Shown here one piece after another: positions 27,280 through 36,956 of a DNA stretch of 64,000 nucleotides. The notes below the pieces were generated by a model. It made no database searches. It saw only the letters and a program-made list of their open reading frames with translations, and had not been told where the DNA came from. Each line of letters starts with the position of its first letter. Positions within the stretch are counted from its first letter, which is position 1. Both the position numbers and the translations under genes were made by a program. The stretch is from G963668435 sp963668435 (GTDB lineage Bacteria > Latescibacterota > Latescibacteria > Latescibacterales > Latescibacteraceae), in the NCBI GenBank assembly GCA_963668435.2, contig CAXXSC010000010.1, positions 124,001 to 188,000 on the forward strand. The letters are read 5' to 3'.

Positions 27280-27654
27280 GACAATCACCTCGCGAAAATG
27301 GTCTTCATTCATGAAATGTATTATATAAATATGCCTTCTAAACCCGTAAAAAGCAAGTGAATTGTAGCATTTCACAAGTGTAAGACTCGTGTTCTGAGGA
27401 GCTAATCATATTACTTTCGGATAAGCAGCAGACTGACATGCAAGAAGACTTTTGATTTTCGCATTTCATATTATGCTCGTAATATTGCACTTAGGCTTTG
27501 CCAGATTCCGCTAGCTACTATCAATAGTAATACACCATTGATTTATTTGCATTATTTCCAAAAATATCTTGACAAACAAGTACGGGGGGGGGGTAATACT
27601 GTTACTATACTGATAGTTCTATTGATGATGTTATTGTTTTGCAGGGAGGTTTGT
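27280..27654. other. Divergent intergenic region between accA and the BNR-repeat protein gene
   Basis: No credible gene is seen in these 375 bases. It must hold the accA promoter leftward. Rightward it contains a perfect TTGACA at 27569 and a run of ten G at 27584-27593 just before the BNR-repeat gene (described separately). Confidence 0.6.
27569..27611 (+). promoter_or_regulatory. Promoter region with an internal ten-G tract
   Basis: A perfect -35 TTGACA (27569-27574) is followed by a spacer containing G10 (27584-27593) and then TAATAC (27594-27599), at 19-base spacing. A better -10 match, TATACT, lies at 27606-27611, for which the G tract would occupy the -35 position. Either way, changes in tract length would alter promoter geometry. 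The tract ends 61 bases before the start codon of the T9SS-exported protein. Confidence 0.5.
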
Positions 27655-28917
27655 ATGCGGCGGTCTGGAAAATATATGTTTGTGATTATGTTTGTGTTGG
27701 CTCTGTTCGTTGGGGCTGGTTTGTGTTGGGCGGAGTGGGAAGATATTGACAGCGGTGTGACGGAGTCGCTCAGAGCGGTCTATTTTGTTGATAATCAACA
27801 CGGCTGGGCAGTCGGTGACAATACCACAATCATCCACACCGATGATGGGGGATATTCATGGGAGTCGCAGCAGTGCCCGGTTCAAAGCCTGCAACTCCAT
27901 CGTGTTTGTTTCGCAAACCGCAATGTCGGTATATGCACAGAATCGGAATTGGATAGTACCGTTTTAATCACAAGGGATGGCGGGCTGAACTGGGTTGAAG
28001 CTGATGCGCTTTATGAACTGCTCGAAGAAAAGGCCGTTGTTGTTGATATCAGTATGCCGGAAGATGATGTCTGGTTTGTCGCGTCCAGAAAAAAGATTGT
28101 GAAAACGCAGAATGCGGGAGAAACATGGGAAGTGAGTTCCGAAGTTGTGCAGAATGTGCCGTTCAGGGCTGTCGAGGCTGTCGATCAGAATACTGCCTGG
28201 TTTCTGGCTGTTGCAGAAGGAGACAATCATGATCCGGCATATCTATATAAAACAGATGATGGTGGAAATATATGGGAGAGCCTTGGAGAAGTGCGGCGGA
28301 ACACTGAGCTTGCAGCTACTTCCCGGGATGTAATATGGATGTATTACTACGCAGGAAGTGTTTCCCGTGATGGAGGCGCAAGTTGGTATTCTTTCGGAAA
28401 TACACTCAATGTTTGCCCTGTCAGCGATAATAAGGCGTACACTGTTTTATGGGATAGCCTGCAATATCTTTATACAATAATGCTGACGAATGATTCCGGC
28501 CTGTCATATCAGAATCTTCTGGAGGTCGATTATTTGACATTTCAGATTTGCGATGTGTCTGCTCTTGATGACAACACGCTGATTCTTGTGGCAACTCATG
28601 GCAAAATTGCTCGATACACCTTGGACTCGTCGGATGTCAATGAAGCGGTTCCTGCTAAAGCAATACAGATATTGAATTTCCCCAACCCATTCAATCCAGC
28701 CACAACCATCTCATTCACCCTACCAACCGATTCCCACATCACACTGACAGTCCACGACATCACGGGCCGTAAAGTCGCCACGCTTGCAGATAATTTCATG
28801 GGCGCCGGGAAACACAGCGCCGTGTTCAACGGCAGCGACCTTGCCAGCGGCGTGTATTTCTACCGTCTGGAAAGCAAGGATTTCGCGAAAAGCGGCAAGA
28901 TGCTGTTGATCAAATAG
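27655..28917 (+). CDS. T9SS-exported BNR/YCF48-like propeller protein
   Basis: The ATG at 27655 has GGAGGT four bases upstream and gives a 420-residue protein with a signal peptide ('LFVGAGLCWAEW'). Repeated blades such as 'HGWAVGDNTTIIHTDDGGYSWES', seen as 'TxDGGxxW' variants, resemble the BNR/YCF48 Asp-box propeller. The C-terminus is a type A sorting domain ('LNFPNPFNPATTISFTL' to 'KMLLIK'), so export by the T9SS and surface attachment are expected. No catalytic residues of sialidases are evident. The frame upstream to 27538 is open but has no ribosome site. Expression may vary with the G tract in the promoter region. Confidence 0.85.
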   Translation: MRRSGKYMFVIMFVLALFVGAGLCWAEWEDIDSGVTESLRAVYFVDNQHGWAVGDNTTIIHTDDGGYSWESQQCPVQSLQLHRVCFANRNVGICTESELDSTVLITRDGGLNWVEADALYELLEEKAVVVDISMPEDDVWFVASRKKIVKTQNAGETWEVSSEVVQNVPFRAVEAVDQNTAWFLAVAEGDNHDPAYLYKTDDGGNIWESLGEVRRNTELAATSRDVIWMYYYAGSVSRDGGASWYSFGNTLNVCPVSDNKAYTVLWDSLQYLYTIMLTNDSGLSYQNLLEVDYLTFQICDVSALDDNTLILVATHGKIARYTLDSSDVNEAVPAKAIQILNFPNPFNPATTISFTLPTDSHITLTVHDITGRKVATLADNFMGAGKHSAVFNGSDLASGVYFYRLESKDFAKSGKMLLIK

Positions 28918-28944
28918 CCTGTCTGTTTTATTTCTCGATTATAG

Positions 28945-28971
28945 AGGCGTCGGCAACGGCGCCTTTTTTTT
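28945..28971 (+). terminator. Intrinsic terminator after the BNR-repeat gene
   Basis: An 8-bp stem (28945-28952 with 28957-28964, one G-T pair) closed by a GCAA tetraloop is followed by eight T, 27 bases after the stop codon. Confidence 0.9.
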
Positions 28972-29058
28972 GCCATTTCGGGAGCTTGAAACCGAAAATA
29001 GACAAAGGAAATTTAAGACATAATAACCAGATAGTACAAACAGCTGAAAGTATAGAGC

Positions 29059-29697
29059 TCACCTTCCACGGCTGTCTTCGGGCCAGATAATGCGGTGAAG
29101 CTGAAATTGCAGGCGGACCATCGGGGCCTCGGCGAGTATCCATTCGGCGAGCAGGGCAGGATCCAGACGGTCTGTCACAGGGGAGAAAAGTACGGCCCGG
29201 GCGCTGTCGAGATTAAATTGTCCAAGAATAGAAATGGCATAATCGAAATCCTCACGAGAACCGAGAACGAACTTGTATTCCGTGGCCGCACCGGAACAAT
29301 GAAGATTAGCATGGCAGAGCGATTCGGACTCGCCGCTGCCGGGACATTTGATATCGATGATTTTCAGGGCTTTTTCTGGAAGAACCGAGACATCGTACGA
29401 GCCGTTTGTTTCAACACTTACTGTCAAGTCCATTTCCAACAGTTTCCGGACCAGTAGAGCGGTTTCTTCCTGGTAGAGTGGTTCGCCGCCGGTTATGCAT
29501 ACATGTGAGGCAGGATACTCATAAACAGCGCCGAGAACCTGTTCAACACTCATATATTCACCGCCGTCACTTGCATATCGAGTATCGCAGTAACTGCAGT
29601 CGAGATTGCAGCCGCTCAGACGGATAAAAACAGTGGGAAATCCCTGCAGTGACGATTCTCCCTGTATACTTTGGAATATTTCACAGATTTTCAGCAT
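29059..29697 (-). CDS. queE: 7-carboxy-7-deazaguanine synthase
   Basis: The 212-residue radical SAM protein has 'EIFQSIQGESSLQG' and the cluster motif CNLDCSYC (Cys30, 34, 37; the usual CX3CX2C), then 'ITGGEPLYQE' for SAM binding. It makes the 7-deazaguanine ring from carboxy-tetrahydropterin in queuosine biosynthesis. No other queuosine gene is adjacent, and I see no preQ1 riboswitch in the 126 bases upstream, which it shares with the divergent rpiB. Confidence 0.92.
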   Translation of the reverse strand: MLKICEIFQSIQGESSLQGFPTVFIRLSGCNLDCSYCDTRYASDGGEYMSVEQVLGAVYEYPASHVCITGGEPLYQEETALLVRKLLEMDLTVSVETNGSYDVSVLPEKALKIIDIKCPGSGESESLCHANLHCSGAATEYKFVLGSREDFDYAISILGQFNLDSARAVLFSPVTDRLDPALLAEWILAEAPMVRLQFQLHRIIWPEDSRGR

Positions 29698-29823
29698 GAA
29701 TTATCTTACCCGCAAAGGAAAAGTTACTTTTAAATCGCTCAGGTTTTTTTTATTATACAAGACGCTGAAAATATATCATGTTTTTTCTTCACAGGCAATG
29801 AAGCATTCACGAAGGAGCATTCC

Positions 29824-30267
29824 ATGAAAATAGCTATCGGCAGCGATCACGCCGGTTTCCGGATGAAAGAACACCTTAAAAATAATCTCGGCGCTCTCGG
29901 CTACGAGATCGAAGACTGCGGCTGTTATGACGAGACCTCCGTCGACTACCCCGATTATGCAAAACCAGTCTGCGAATTCGTTGTGAATGGAGAGGCAGAA
30001 AAAGGCATTGTCATCTGTGGGACCGGCATCGGCATTTCCATTGCGGCAAATAAAGTCAAAGGCATCAGGGCCGCGCTCTGCCACACCGAATTCTCTGCAA
30101 AAATGACCCGTCAGCATAATGACGCCAATGTTCTCGCTCTCGGCGGTAGTGTTCTCGGTGAGGGTCTGGCACTGTCCATCGCAAAAGTGTTTCTTGGTGA
30201 GGGCTTTTCTGAAGAGAGCCGCCATCAGCGCCGTATAGACAAGATCAGCGGTATCGAATCCGATTGA
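29824..30267 (+). CDS. rpiB: Ribose 5-phosphate isomerase B
   Basis: The 147-residue protein matches RpiB/LacAB: 'IGSDHAGFRMKEHLK', 'YPDYAKPVC', the active-site loop 'ICGTGIGISIAANK' and 'RAALCHTEFSAKMTRQHNDANVLALG'. It interconverts ribose and ribulose 5-phosphate in the pentose phosphate pathway, feeding the pentoses likely released by the nearby sugar genes. GGAG lies just upstream of the ATG. The gene is monocistronic and divergent from queE. Confidence 0.94.
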   Translation: MKIAIGSDHAGFRMKEHLKNNLGALGYEIEDCGCYDETSVDYPDYAKPVCEFVVNGEAEKGIVICGTGIGISIAANKVKGIRAALCHTEFSAKMTRQHNDANVLALGGSVLGEGLALSIAKVFLGEGFSEESRHQRRIDKISGIESD

Positions 30268-30482
30268 TTTCGGTAGTTATTTACAGTAAAAACGTAGGGA
30301 CGCTGTTTACAAGCTGTCACTCGTATTAACCGTCAAATCGGCAACATGTGATGATATCAAACATGTCATCGGCTGGCAGTATTCAATCTTTTTGATACTT
30401 TCTCTGTGCTGTGTTCTGCCATGAATTCACTTGAAGTATCATTTATTTATAAAAAACATGCCCTCATCCGGAGGTAGTGATT

Positions 30483-31679
30483 ATGAATAACCGTTTCCGC
30501 ATCTGGTTCGCTGTCGGTGTCGTTTTCAGCCTGACATTTCTTGTCTCGCTCACGGCATTTGCCCAGGGAAATGAAGAACCGATATCATTCGCCAAAACAC
30601 TGCTGGTCAAAATAGACGGCGGCGCATACACGACAGGCGATAATATTCCGGTATCGATACCTCTTGCCGAAATTCGGAAAACAGCCCCTGATTTCAACAC
30701 TGATTTTTTTCGGGTTAAACACACCTTTGCGGTGTTCGAGCCGCGCGACATCCCGTCCCAGATACTCACACTTCCGGGCAGAAAAAAGAAAGACAGCGAC
30801 CTCGTTTTCAAGGTCGACCTTGAAAAAAACACACCCCTGACTGTTGAAATCCAATACAATCCCAAGGGCAAGGATTATCCCAATTATCCAGCCAAGACCC
30901 AGTCGTTCGCTTCGTGGTACCGTCTCGGAATAAATATCGCCTGGGAAAATGAAATCATGGCGTATCGCTCCTACGGTGGTATTGTCGACTTTTTTGCCAA
31001 GACCTATCCACATCTCCGTCTGCACAATCTGCCCCCGGATTCATACCATCATGAACGTTTCTGGGGTCTGGATGCTTACATGGTCGGCGCAAAGCCCGGT
31101 CTCTGCGGTGTCATTCTTGTCGATGGAGATAAACGGATTCCCTGTTACGATACAACTGAAGACAGCCCGCTCAAATTCAAGCATCTCAACACCGAGGGCG
31201 GCCCGGTTGCAACTGTCGCCCAAGCGACTGTTTCTAACAGCGAGGGGAATATCTTAGAGGAAAACTATACACTCTATGACGACCGTTTCGAGAACGTTGT
31301 CACCAGTATCCTCGATAAGAGAATGCGGGGAAAAGGACTTCTGATCTCACCGGGAATCCAGAAATTCGAACAAAGTGTCTATCTTGCCATCGATGGGGCT
31401 TTCATGGTCTCAGGTACTCCGGTTGAGGAATACGGCACAATTTACACGGCGCTGATATGGGATCCCGCCGACGCTGAAGGCACTTTCGAGACCGAAGACG
31501 GCTATTTTGTGAAGCTCAAACCCGACAGCAACGGAGCGGTCAGCTACAAGTCGCTTGCCATTTGGAGCAGAAACAGTGACAGCGGTTTCACAGAAACAGC
31601 CCAGTTCCAGAATTATATCAAAACCCTTGTTCAGGAGTTCGCAAATCCGCTTTCGGTCACGATTACGGCCAAACGATGA
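30483..31679 (+). CDS. DUF4861-like exported protein
   Basis: The ATG at 30483 has GGAGGT seven bases upstream; a GTG two codons earlier is less likely. The 398-residue product has a signal peptide ('LVSLTAFAQG') and resembles DUF4861 proteins ('NIAWENEIMAYRSYGG', 'YHHERFWGLDAYMVG'), a family often found beside pectin and other polysaccharide degradation genes of unknown chemistry. Its stop overlaps the first possible start of the following DUF5916 gene (ATGA), so the two are probably co-translated. The family call is from recalled motifs and is moderate. Confidence 0.65.
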   Translation: MNNRFRIWFAVGVVFSLTFLVSLTAFAQGNEEPISFAKTLLVKIDGGAYTTGDNIPVSIPLAEIRKTAPDFNTDFFRVKHTFAVFEPRDIPSQILTLPGRKKKDSDLVFKVDLEKNTPLTVEIQYNPKGKDYPNYPAKTQSFASWYRLGINIAWENEIMAYRSYGGIVDFFAKTYPHLRLHNLPPDSYHHERFWGLDAYMVGAKPGLCGVILVDGDKRIPCYDTTEDSPLKFKHLNTEGGPVATVAQATVSNSEGNILEENYTLYDDRFENVVTSILDKRMRGKGLLISPGIQKFEQSVYLAIDGAFMVSGTPVEEYGTIYTALIWDPADAEGTFETEDGYFVKLKPDSNGAVSYKSLAIWSRNSDSGFTETAQFQNYIKTLVQEFANPLSVTITAKR

Positions 31680-33955
31680 ACGCTCACGTTTCAGGTACAG
31701 CTGCCGCCTGTACGGAATTGTGGAAATCCGTAATGCGAATCGCCGTTTTCATGCTGGGCATGTCGTTCTTGTGCATGATATTTGTTGAAACTGTGGATGC
31801 CGAGACACTGATCACTGTCCAGAATATCGACAGTGCTATCACTCTCGACGGCTTGAGTGAAGAACCTGTCTGGCAGGACATTCCCTCGCTGTCTTTTGTG
31901 ATGCAGCAGCCTCATTTTGGTATTGAGCCTTCCGAACGTACTGAAGTCCGTCTCGCGTACGATCAGCAATACCTCTATGTCTCGGCACGTCTCTTTGATT
32001 CTGATGCATCACGCATCCAGTCCACGACCATGAAACGTGATGACAGCGACGATGCCAGCGACCAGTTCGGCATTATACTCGATACATTCAATGACAATGA
32101 AAACGCGCTGGCATTCTTTACCACGCCCTCGGGTTCGAGGACTGACAAGGCGATTTTCGGCGATTATCTGGGCGGAGGCGGCGGATCAGGCGGAGCAAAT
32201 GTCAGTTGGAATACCTTCTGGGACGTGGAAACCGAAGTCAACGACGAGGGCTGGTTCGTTGAAATGCGTATACCGCTCTCGAGCCTCCGTTTTCAGCAGA
32301 ACGATGATACGATAACAATGGGTGTTGCTGCATTCCGATGGATTGCCCGAAAAAGCGAGAGGATCGTTTTTCCGGCAATATCCCAGAAGTGGGGTACGAA
32401 CAGCCACCTCAAGCCCTCCAAAGCCGCTGATGCCGAATTTCGCGGCCTTAAAAACAAGAAACCTCTCTATATTACCCCCTATATCATGGCCGGTCAGGGA
32501 TCGATCAACGAGCTCAATGACACGGGAACAGCCTACGTTCGCGATGACGATCCAGAAACTGAGGCCGGCCTCGATGTCAAATACGGCCTTTCGAGTAATA
32601 TGACGCTCGATCTTACCTATAACACAGATTTCGCGCAGGTTGAAGCCGATGACCAGGAAGTCAACCTGACTCGTTTTTCGCTGTTCTTCCCGGAAAAGCG
32701 CCAGTTCTTTCTCGAGCGATCAAGCATTTTCGATTTTCGTTTTTACGGTAAAAATCGCCTTTTTCACAGCCGCCGCATAGGTATCGAGAATGGAATCAAT
32801 GTCCCTATACACGGCGGCGCCCGCATTGTCGGACGTCTCGGCGGATGGGATGTCGGCCTTATCGATATGCAGACAAAAGAAACCGGCAACCTGTTATCGG
32901 AAAATTTCGGCGTATTCCGTCTCCGCCGAAGGGCTTTCAATGATCAGTCTTTCGTCGGCGCCATGGTGACCTCACGGATCGATACCGAGGGCCAACACAA
33001 TACGGCTTATGGTTTTGACGGCAGTATCAATGTTTTCGGTGATGATATCCTGAAATTCAACTGGGCACAGACATTTGAAAGTGATGCCGATAATGATCCG
33101 TCCTCGCTCGACAACTCGAAAATACGGATACACTGGGAGCGTTACAATTTCGTTGGCTTCTCGTATGGTCTCAATTACTCGCGCGCCGGTAAGGATTATA
33201 ATCCCGGTATCGGTTTCGAGCAGTACAACGATCTCACCAACTATATCCATTTCGCCCGCTACGGATGGGACATGGACAAAGACTCGTGGTTCTATCAGGT
33301 CCATGTCTATGAGGATCTGTGGATTCACATACGAAACGAAGACAATTCGCTAAAAACCCTCCTCGCACGAAGCGGTGGGTATTTCTCGTCGAAATCCGGC
33401 TATTCCGGCAATCTTTCGATGACATTCAACCGTGAAAACGTGCGTATCCCCATTGTTTTTTCGGACGACGCAAGAGTCGAACCCGACGATTATGATTTTT
33501 ATGGCATCACCGGGGGATTCTCGACACCCACGGGTGGGCTCATGCGTTTGAAAACATCTTTCAAAGGTGGGCAGTTCTATGACGGATCACGCGCCTCAGT
33601 CACGCTGGAACCGAGCTGGAGCGTATCCTCGCACTTGGAACTTGGCACAAGCTATCAGATAAACCATCTCGATTTTTCTGACCGCGATCAGGATTTTACA
33701 TCCCATATCGGCAGGCTTCGCGTCCTCGCAATGCTGAATGTCAAGCTCTCTGTATCGGCATTCAGCCAGTATAACAGCGCCGCCGATGTTGTTATTAACA
33801 ACGTTCGTTTCCGTTATAGTCCGCGTGAAGGTAACGATTTCTACCTGGTCTACGATGAAGCTTTCAATATGGACCGTGAACGTGAAATACCGGAACTTCC
33901 ATTGATGAAGAACAGAACGCTTTTGCTAAAATTTAATTACACTTTTAATATCTAA
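31676..33955 (+). CDS. DUF5916-type outer-membrane protein with CBM9-like domain
   Basis: The 759-residue reading has a CBM9-like sugar-binding domain at about residues 45-240 ('ITLDGLSEEPVWQDIPSL', 'RLAYDQQYLYVSARLFD', 'NTFWDVETEVNDEGWFVEMRIPL'). After 'FFPEKRQFFLERSSIFDF' comes a long aromatic beta-rich barrel to the C-terminus. This is the DUF5916 architecture of FCB bacteria. The first ATG (31676) overlaps the stop of the preceding gene, but the ATG at 31733 gives a cleaner signal peptide ('MRIAVFMLGMSFLCM'), so the mature product is the same either way. A Gly-rich loop ('YLGGGGGSGG') lies in the CBM. A glycan receptor or porin role is inferred. Confidence 0.75.
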   Translation: MNAHVSGTAAACTELWKSVMRIAVFMLGMSFLCMIFVETVDAETLITVQNIDSAITLDGLSEEPVWQDIPSLSFVMQQPHFGIEPSERTEVRLAYDQQYLYVSARLFDSDASRIQSTTMKRDDSDDASDQFGIILDTFNDNENALAFFTTPSGSRTDKAIFGDYLGGGGGSGGANVSWNTFWDVETEVNDEGWFVEMRIPLSSLRFQQNDDTITMGVAAFRWIARKSERIVFPAISQKWGTNSHLKPSKAADAEFRGLKNKKPLYITPYIMAGQGSINELNDTGTAYVRDDDPETEAGLDVKYGLSSNMTLDLTYNTDFAQVEADDQEVNLTRFSLFFPEKRQFFLERSSIFDFRFYGKNRLFHSRRIGIENGINVPIHGGARIVGRLGGWDVGLIDMQTKETGNLLSENFGVFRLRRRAFNDQSFVGAMVTSRIDTEGQHNTAYGFDGSINVFGDDILKFNWAQTFESDADNDPSSLDNSKIRIHWERYNFVGFSYGLNYSRAGKDYNPGIGFEQYNDLTNYIHFARYGWDMDKDSWFYQVHVYEDLWIHIRNEDNSLKTLLARSGGYFSSKSGYSGNLSMTFNRENVRIPIVFSDDARVEPDDYDFYGITGGFSTPTGGLMRLKTSFKGGQFYDGSRASVTLEPSWSVSSHLELGTSYQINHLDFSDRDQDFTSHIGRLRVLAMLNVKLSVSAFSQYNSAADVVINNVRFRYSPREGNDFYLVYDEAFNMDREREIPELPLMKNRTLLLKFNYTFNI

Positions 33956-33989
33956 TTATATGAAAACGTCATATGACAGGAGGAGTACC

Positions 33990-35021
33990 ATGAGTCTCAA
34001 AATCAACATCATCGGACTCGGCATCATGGGCAAGTCAGTTGGCAATGCCCTCAAACGGAACCATCTGGTGAAAATCACCGCCGCATCAGACCTGAAACAG
34101 GAAAATCTCGATGCCGGCAAGGAAATGTTCGGCCTCGAAAACGTATACAGCGACTATAAAGAGATGATAGCCAAAGAGAAGCCTGACGCTGTTTTCATCG
34201 CGACTCCCGACTGGGCTCATTTCGAACCGGTCATGCACTGCCTTGATGCCGGTGTTCACACCCATGTCGAAAAACCCCTGACTACCGACGAGCAGGAGGC
34301 TGCCGCGATTGTCAGGAAAGTCAAGGAAACCGGTCTCAAGCTTCAGGTATCATACAATCATCGCTGGCTGGCCCCGTACAACGCCACCTGGAAAATGATT
34401 CGGGAGGGACAGATCGGTGACTGCATCATGGGTTACGCCCGAAAAAATAATCCTATCACCGTACCGACCAAAATGATTCCCTGGGCCCAGCACAGCTCTC
34501 CCATGTGGTTCCTTTCAGGCCATGACATCGATCTCATGACATGGTGGTTCAACGACGATCCTGTTGAGGTAAAAGGATTCGGTGTGAAACGCGTGCTGAA
34601 AGAAAAATTCGGCTGGGACACCTATGATGCAATGCAGGGACTGGTTAAATTCTCGAAAGGCGGTATCGCCACATTCGAGTCCACATGGATTTATCCCGAA
34701 ACACACCCGGCAATGCCTGACTCGTTCATGGAGGTCGTTGGCGAACATGGCCATGTCCACCTGGACCGCAAAACCGAGGCCATTGAAATGTCGACACCGG
34801 AAGCGTTCAAGTGGCCGCGCTCCCTCCTGAATTATCAGGTATTCGACAAATGGGTCGGCGCGTTCCCGTCTTGCATTAACAGTTTTATCGACGACATTGT
34901 CGAGGACAGGGAACCTGTTGTGACTGCCTACGACGGCTGGCGTTCAACTGCAGTGCTCGATGCGATCCACCGCTCGGCTGACAGCGGGGATACCGTAACA
35001 GTGTCCGCACCTCCTGTCTGA
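33990..35021 (+). CDS. Gfo/Idh/MocA-family oxidoreductase
   Basis: The ATG at 33990 follows AGGAGGAG by four bases. The 343-residue product has a Rossmann NAD(P) fold ('IIGLGIMGKSVGNAL'), the conserved 'HVEKPLT' with catalytic Lys, and 'GHDIDLMTWWF' in the C-terminal domain. The family oxidises or reduces sugars and inositols. It is followed by a solute symporter (56 bases) and a cupin, which suggests a small uptake and oxidation unit for one sugar acid or polyol; the substrate cannot be named. Confidence 0.9.
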   Translation: MSLKINIIGLGIMGKSVGNALKRNHLVKITAASDLKQENLDAGKEMFGLENVYSDYKEMIAKEKPDAVFIATPDWAHFEPVMHCLDAGVHTHVEKPLTTDEQEAAAIVRKVKETGLKLQVSYNHRWLAPYNATWKMIREGQIGDCIMGYARKNNPITVPTKMIPWAQHSSPMWFLSGHDIDLMTWWFNDDPVEVKGFGVKRVLKEKFGWDTYDAMQGLVKFSKGGIATFESTWIYPETHPAMPDSFMEVVGEHGHVHLDRKTEAIEMSTPEAFKWPRSLLNYQVFDKWVGAFPSCINSFIDDIVEDREPVVTAYDGWRSTAVLDAIHRSADSGDTVTVSAPPV

Positions 35022-35077
35022 TAACACAACTCATGATCAGGTCATACTCAACACCGTATATTGTGAAAGGATGAATA

Positions 35078-36832
35078 ATGGAGGGTCTCCGCTCGCTTCA
35101 TCCGTTGGATTATATAATCATCATTTCATACTTCACGATCGTCGTTACGGTCGGTATATTCTTTTCCCGCTTTATCAAACAGGCGAAAGACTATTTCGCA
35201 GCCGGAGCCGCGGTACCGTGGTGGCTTGCGGGAATATCGCTCTGGATGGCATCGTTCAGCGCACTGATGTTCGTCGTGTATTCCGAACTTGCCTACAAGC
35301 TTGGAATGGTCGCGGTCACACTCTGCTGGGTGGTGATACCCTCGATGGTTCTCGCCGCGGCAATTTTCGCTCCACGCTGGCGCAGGACACGTGTCCTGAC
35401 ACCGCTCGGTTTCATGGAGCAGCGCTACAACAAGTTTGTCCACCAGCTTTTTGTATGGACCGGCATCCCGCTCCGCTTGATCGATAATTCGATCAAGATA
35501 TATTCCACAGCGATTTTTCTGGCGGTCGCGGTAGGGCAGAGCTGGTTTACGCTCGAGGTATGCATCGCAGTGGTCGGTGTCATCATGGTGCTCTATACAC
35601 TTCTCGGCGGACAGTGGGCAGTCATTGTCACCGATTTTGTACAGTTCACCATCCTTGTTGTCGCTGTACTCATACTCTTTCCGCTATCGCTCATCGCTGT
35701 TGGGGGATTCGGCGGACTTATCAGTCAGGCGCCGGAGGGCTATTTCAATATTCTCGCGAAACCATACGGCCCGTTCGACTGGCTTATGTTCTGCGTCATT
35801 ATCGCAATCAGCTACAACGCTACATGGGGACTTGTACAAAAATACAACTGTGTCGAGACTGAAATGGATGCCCGTAAAGTGGCGATCCTCATGGGAACGC
35901 TTTCCGCTATCGGCCCTATTTTCTTCTTCATACCGGCCATGGCAGCCCGTATCCTCCTGCCGGAACTCATGACCCAGGACGGCGGCAGCAGGATCGCTTA
36001 TGTGAGCATGTGCCTCAAGGTGCTTCCAGCAGGTGTAATGGGGCTCATGGTCGCAGGCATGTTCAGCGCTACACTCTCAACGCTCGGCAGTGAATACAAT
36101 GTCCTTTCCGGCGTACTGACGAAAGATTTCTACGGCAAGGTGGTCAATCCCGATGCCAGTGAAAGCACCTTGATCCGCTGGGGACGCATCAACACAGCAA
36201 TTATCGGCGTTATTACGATATTTTTCGCCCTGGGGATCAGCCTTGTCAGGGGATTCAACCTCTATGACATCATGGTCAAGGCTTTCGGCGCTCTCGGCCC
36301 GGCTATCATGCTGCCGCTTCTTGGCGGTCTGCTCATCAAACGTGTCAATTCGAAAGGCGCTGTTACAGGTGTACTGACTGGAACGCTCTCAGGTATCGGA
36401 TTGGTAGTCGTCAATTTCATGCTTCTCGCTAAATATGGTGATCAACTCGCCGACAACCCGACTCTATCTTACTGGCTCAAACAGGGCTGGAACTCAGCCT
36501 CGATCCCCATTAACATCCTGACAAGTCTCGCAGGTATGTGGCTGGGCTCAGTCATGACCAAAACACCGTCTGAAGAAACTGAACGTGTCGACGAGTTTTT
36601 CGAGCGCATGTCAGTACCAACCGAGGCATATGTCAGCGGTGAAGAAGACGAGAAACAATCGCCATTTGTTGCTGTCGGTATCGCCCTCATGTCGCTGGGA
36701 AGCATCGTCCTTCTTGGCGCGGTCTATATGGCGTTTTCCGGTGACATGACCGCTTTCTTCATAGACGCACTTGCCGGAGGGTTTATGGCTGTTGCCGGCT
36801 GTATTCTCTGGCTGAAAAACAGGCGCCGATAA
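35078..36832 (+). CDS. Sodium:solute symporter (SSS family)
   Basis: The 584-residue membrane protein has about 13-14 hydrophobic segments and SSS features: 'DYFAAGAAVPWWLAGISLWMA' after the first helix, 'YTLLGGQWAVIVTDFVQF' and 'AGMFSATLSTLGSEYNVLS'. It should couple sodium entry to uptake of a sugar or related compound. The preceding oxidoreductase and following cupin fit a catabolic unit. A weak AAGGATG lies before the ATG. A cytoplasmic loop near residues 500-530 is rich in Glu. Confidence 0.92.
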   Translation: MEGLRSLHPLDYIIIISYFTIVVTVGIFFSRFIKQAKDYFAAGAAVPWWLAGISLWMASFSALMFVVYSELAYKLGMVAVTLCWVVIPSMVLAAAIFAPRWRRTRVLTPLGFMEQRYNKFVHQLFVWTGIPLRLIDNSIKIYSTAIFLAVAVGQSWFTLEVCIAVVGVIMVLYTLLGGQWAVIVTDFVQFTILVVAVLILFPLSLIAVGGFGGLISQAPEGYFNILAKPYGPFDWLMFCVIIAISYNATWGLVQKYNCVETEMDARKVAILMGTLSAIGPIFFFIPAMAARILLPELMTQDGGSRIAYVSMCLKVLPAGVMGLMVAGMFSATLSTLGSEYNVLSGVLTKDFYGKVVNPDASESTLIRWGRINTAIIGVITIFFALGISLVRGFNLYDIMVKAFGALGPAIMLPLLGGLLIKRVNSKGAVTGVLTGTLSGIGLVVVNFMLLAKYGDQLADNPTLSYWLKQGWNSASIPINILTSLAGMWLGSVMTKTPSEETERVDEFFERMSVPTEAYVSGEEDEKQSPFVAVGIALMSLGSIVLLGAVYMAFSGDMTAFFIDALAGGFMAVAGCILWLKNRRR

Positions 36833-36956
36833 TTGCCGGACAGAGCGGGAGGGAGGCTCCTTTTATATTTACCATTTGTCAGCGTCCAAAGATTTCTTTA
36901 TTTTAACCGGACAGCAAATCGATCGAATTTGAACAATTTACATGCAAGGAGTTCTC

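Noticed and set aside
27538..27654. N-terminal extension of the BNR-repeat protein through the G tract
   Set aside because: The frame is open, so the G tract could in principle be coding, but GGAGGT and a clean signal peptide mark the ATG at 27655; the upstream frame has no ribosome site and contains the TTGACA.
29698..29823. preQ1 riboswitch before queE
   Set aside because: The 126-base leader shows no convincing hairpin followed by the A-rich tail of a preQ1 aptamer.
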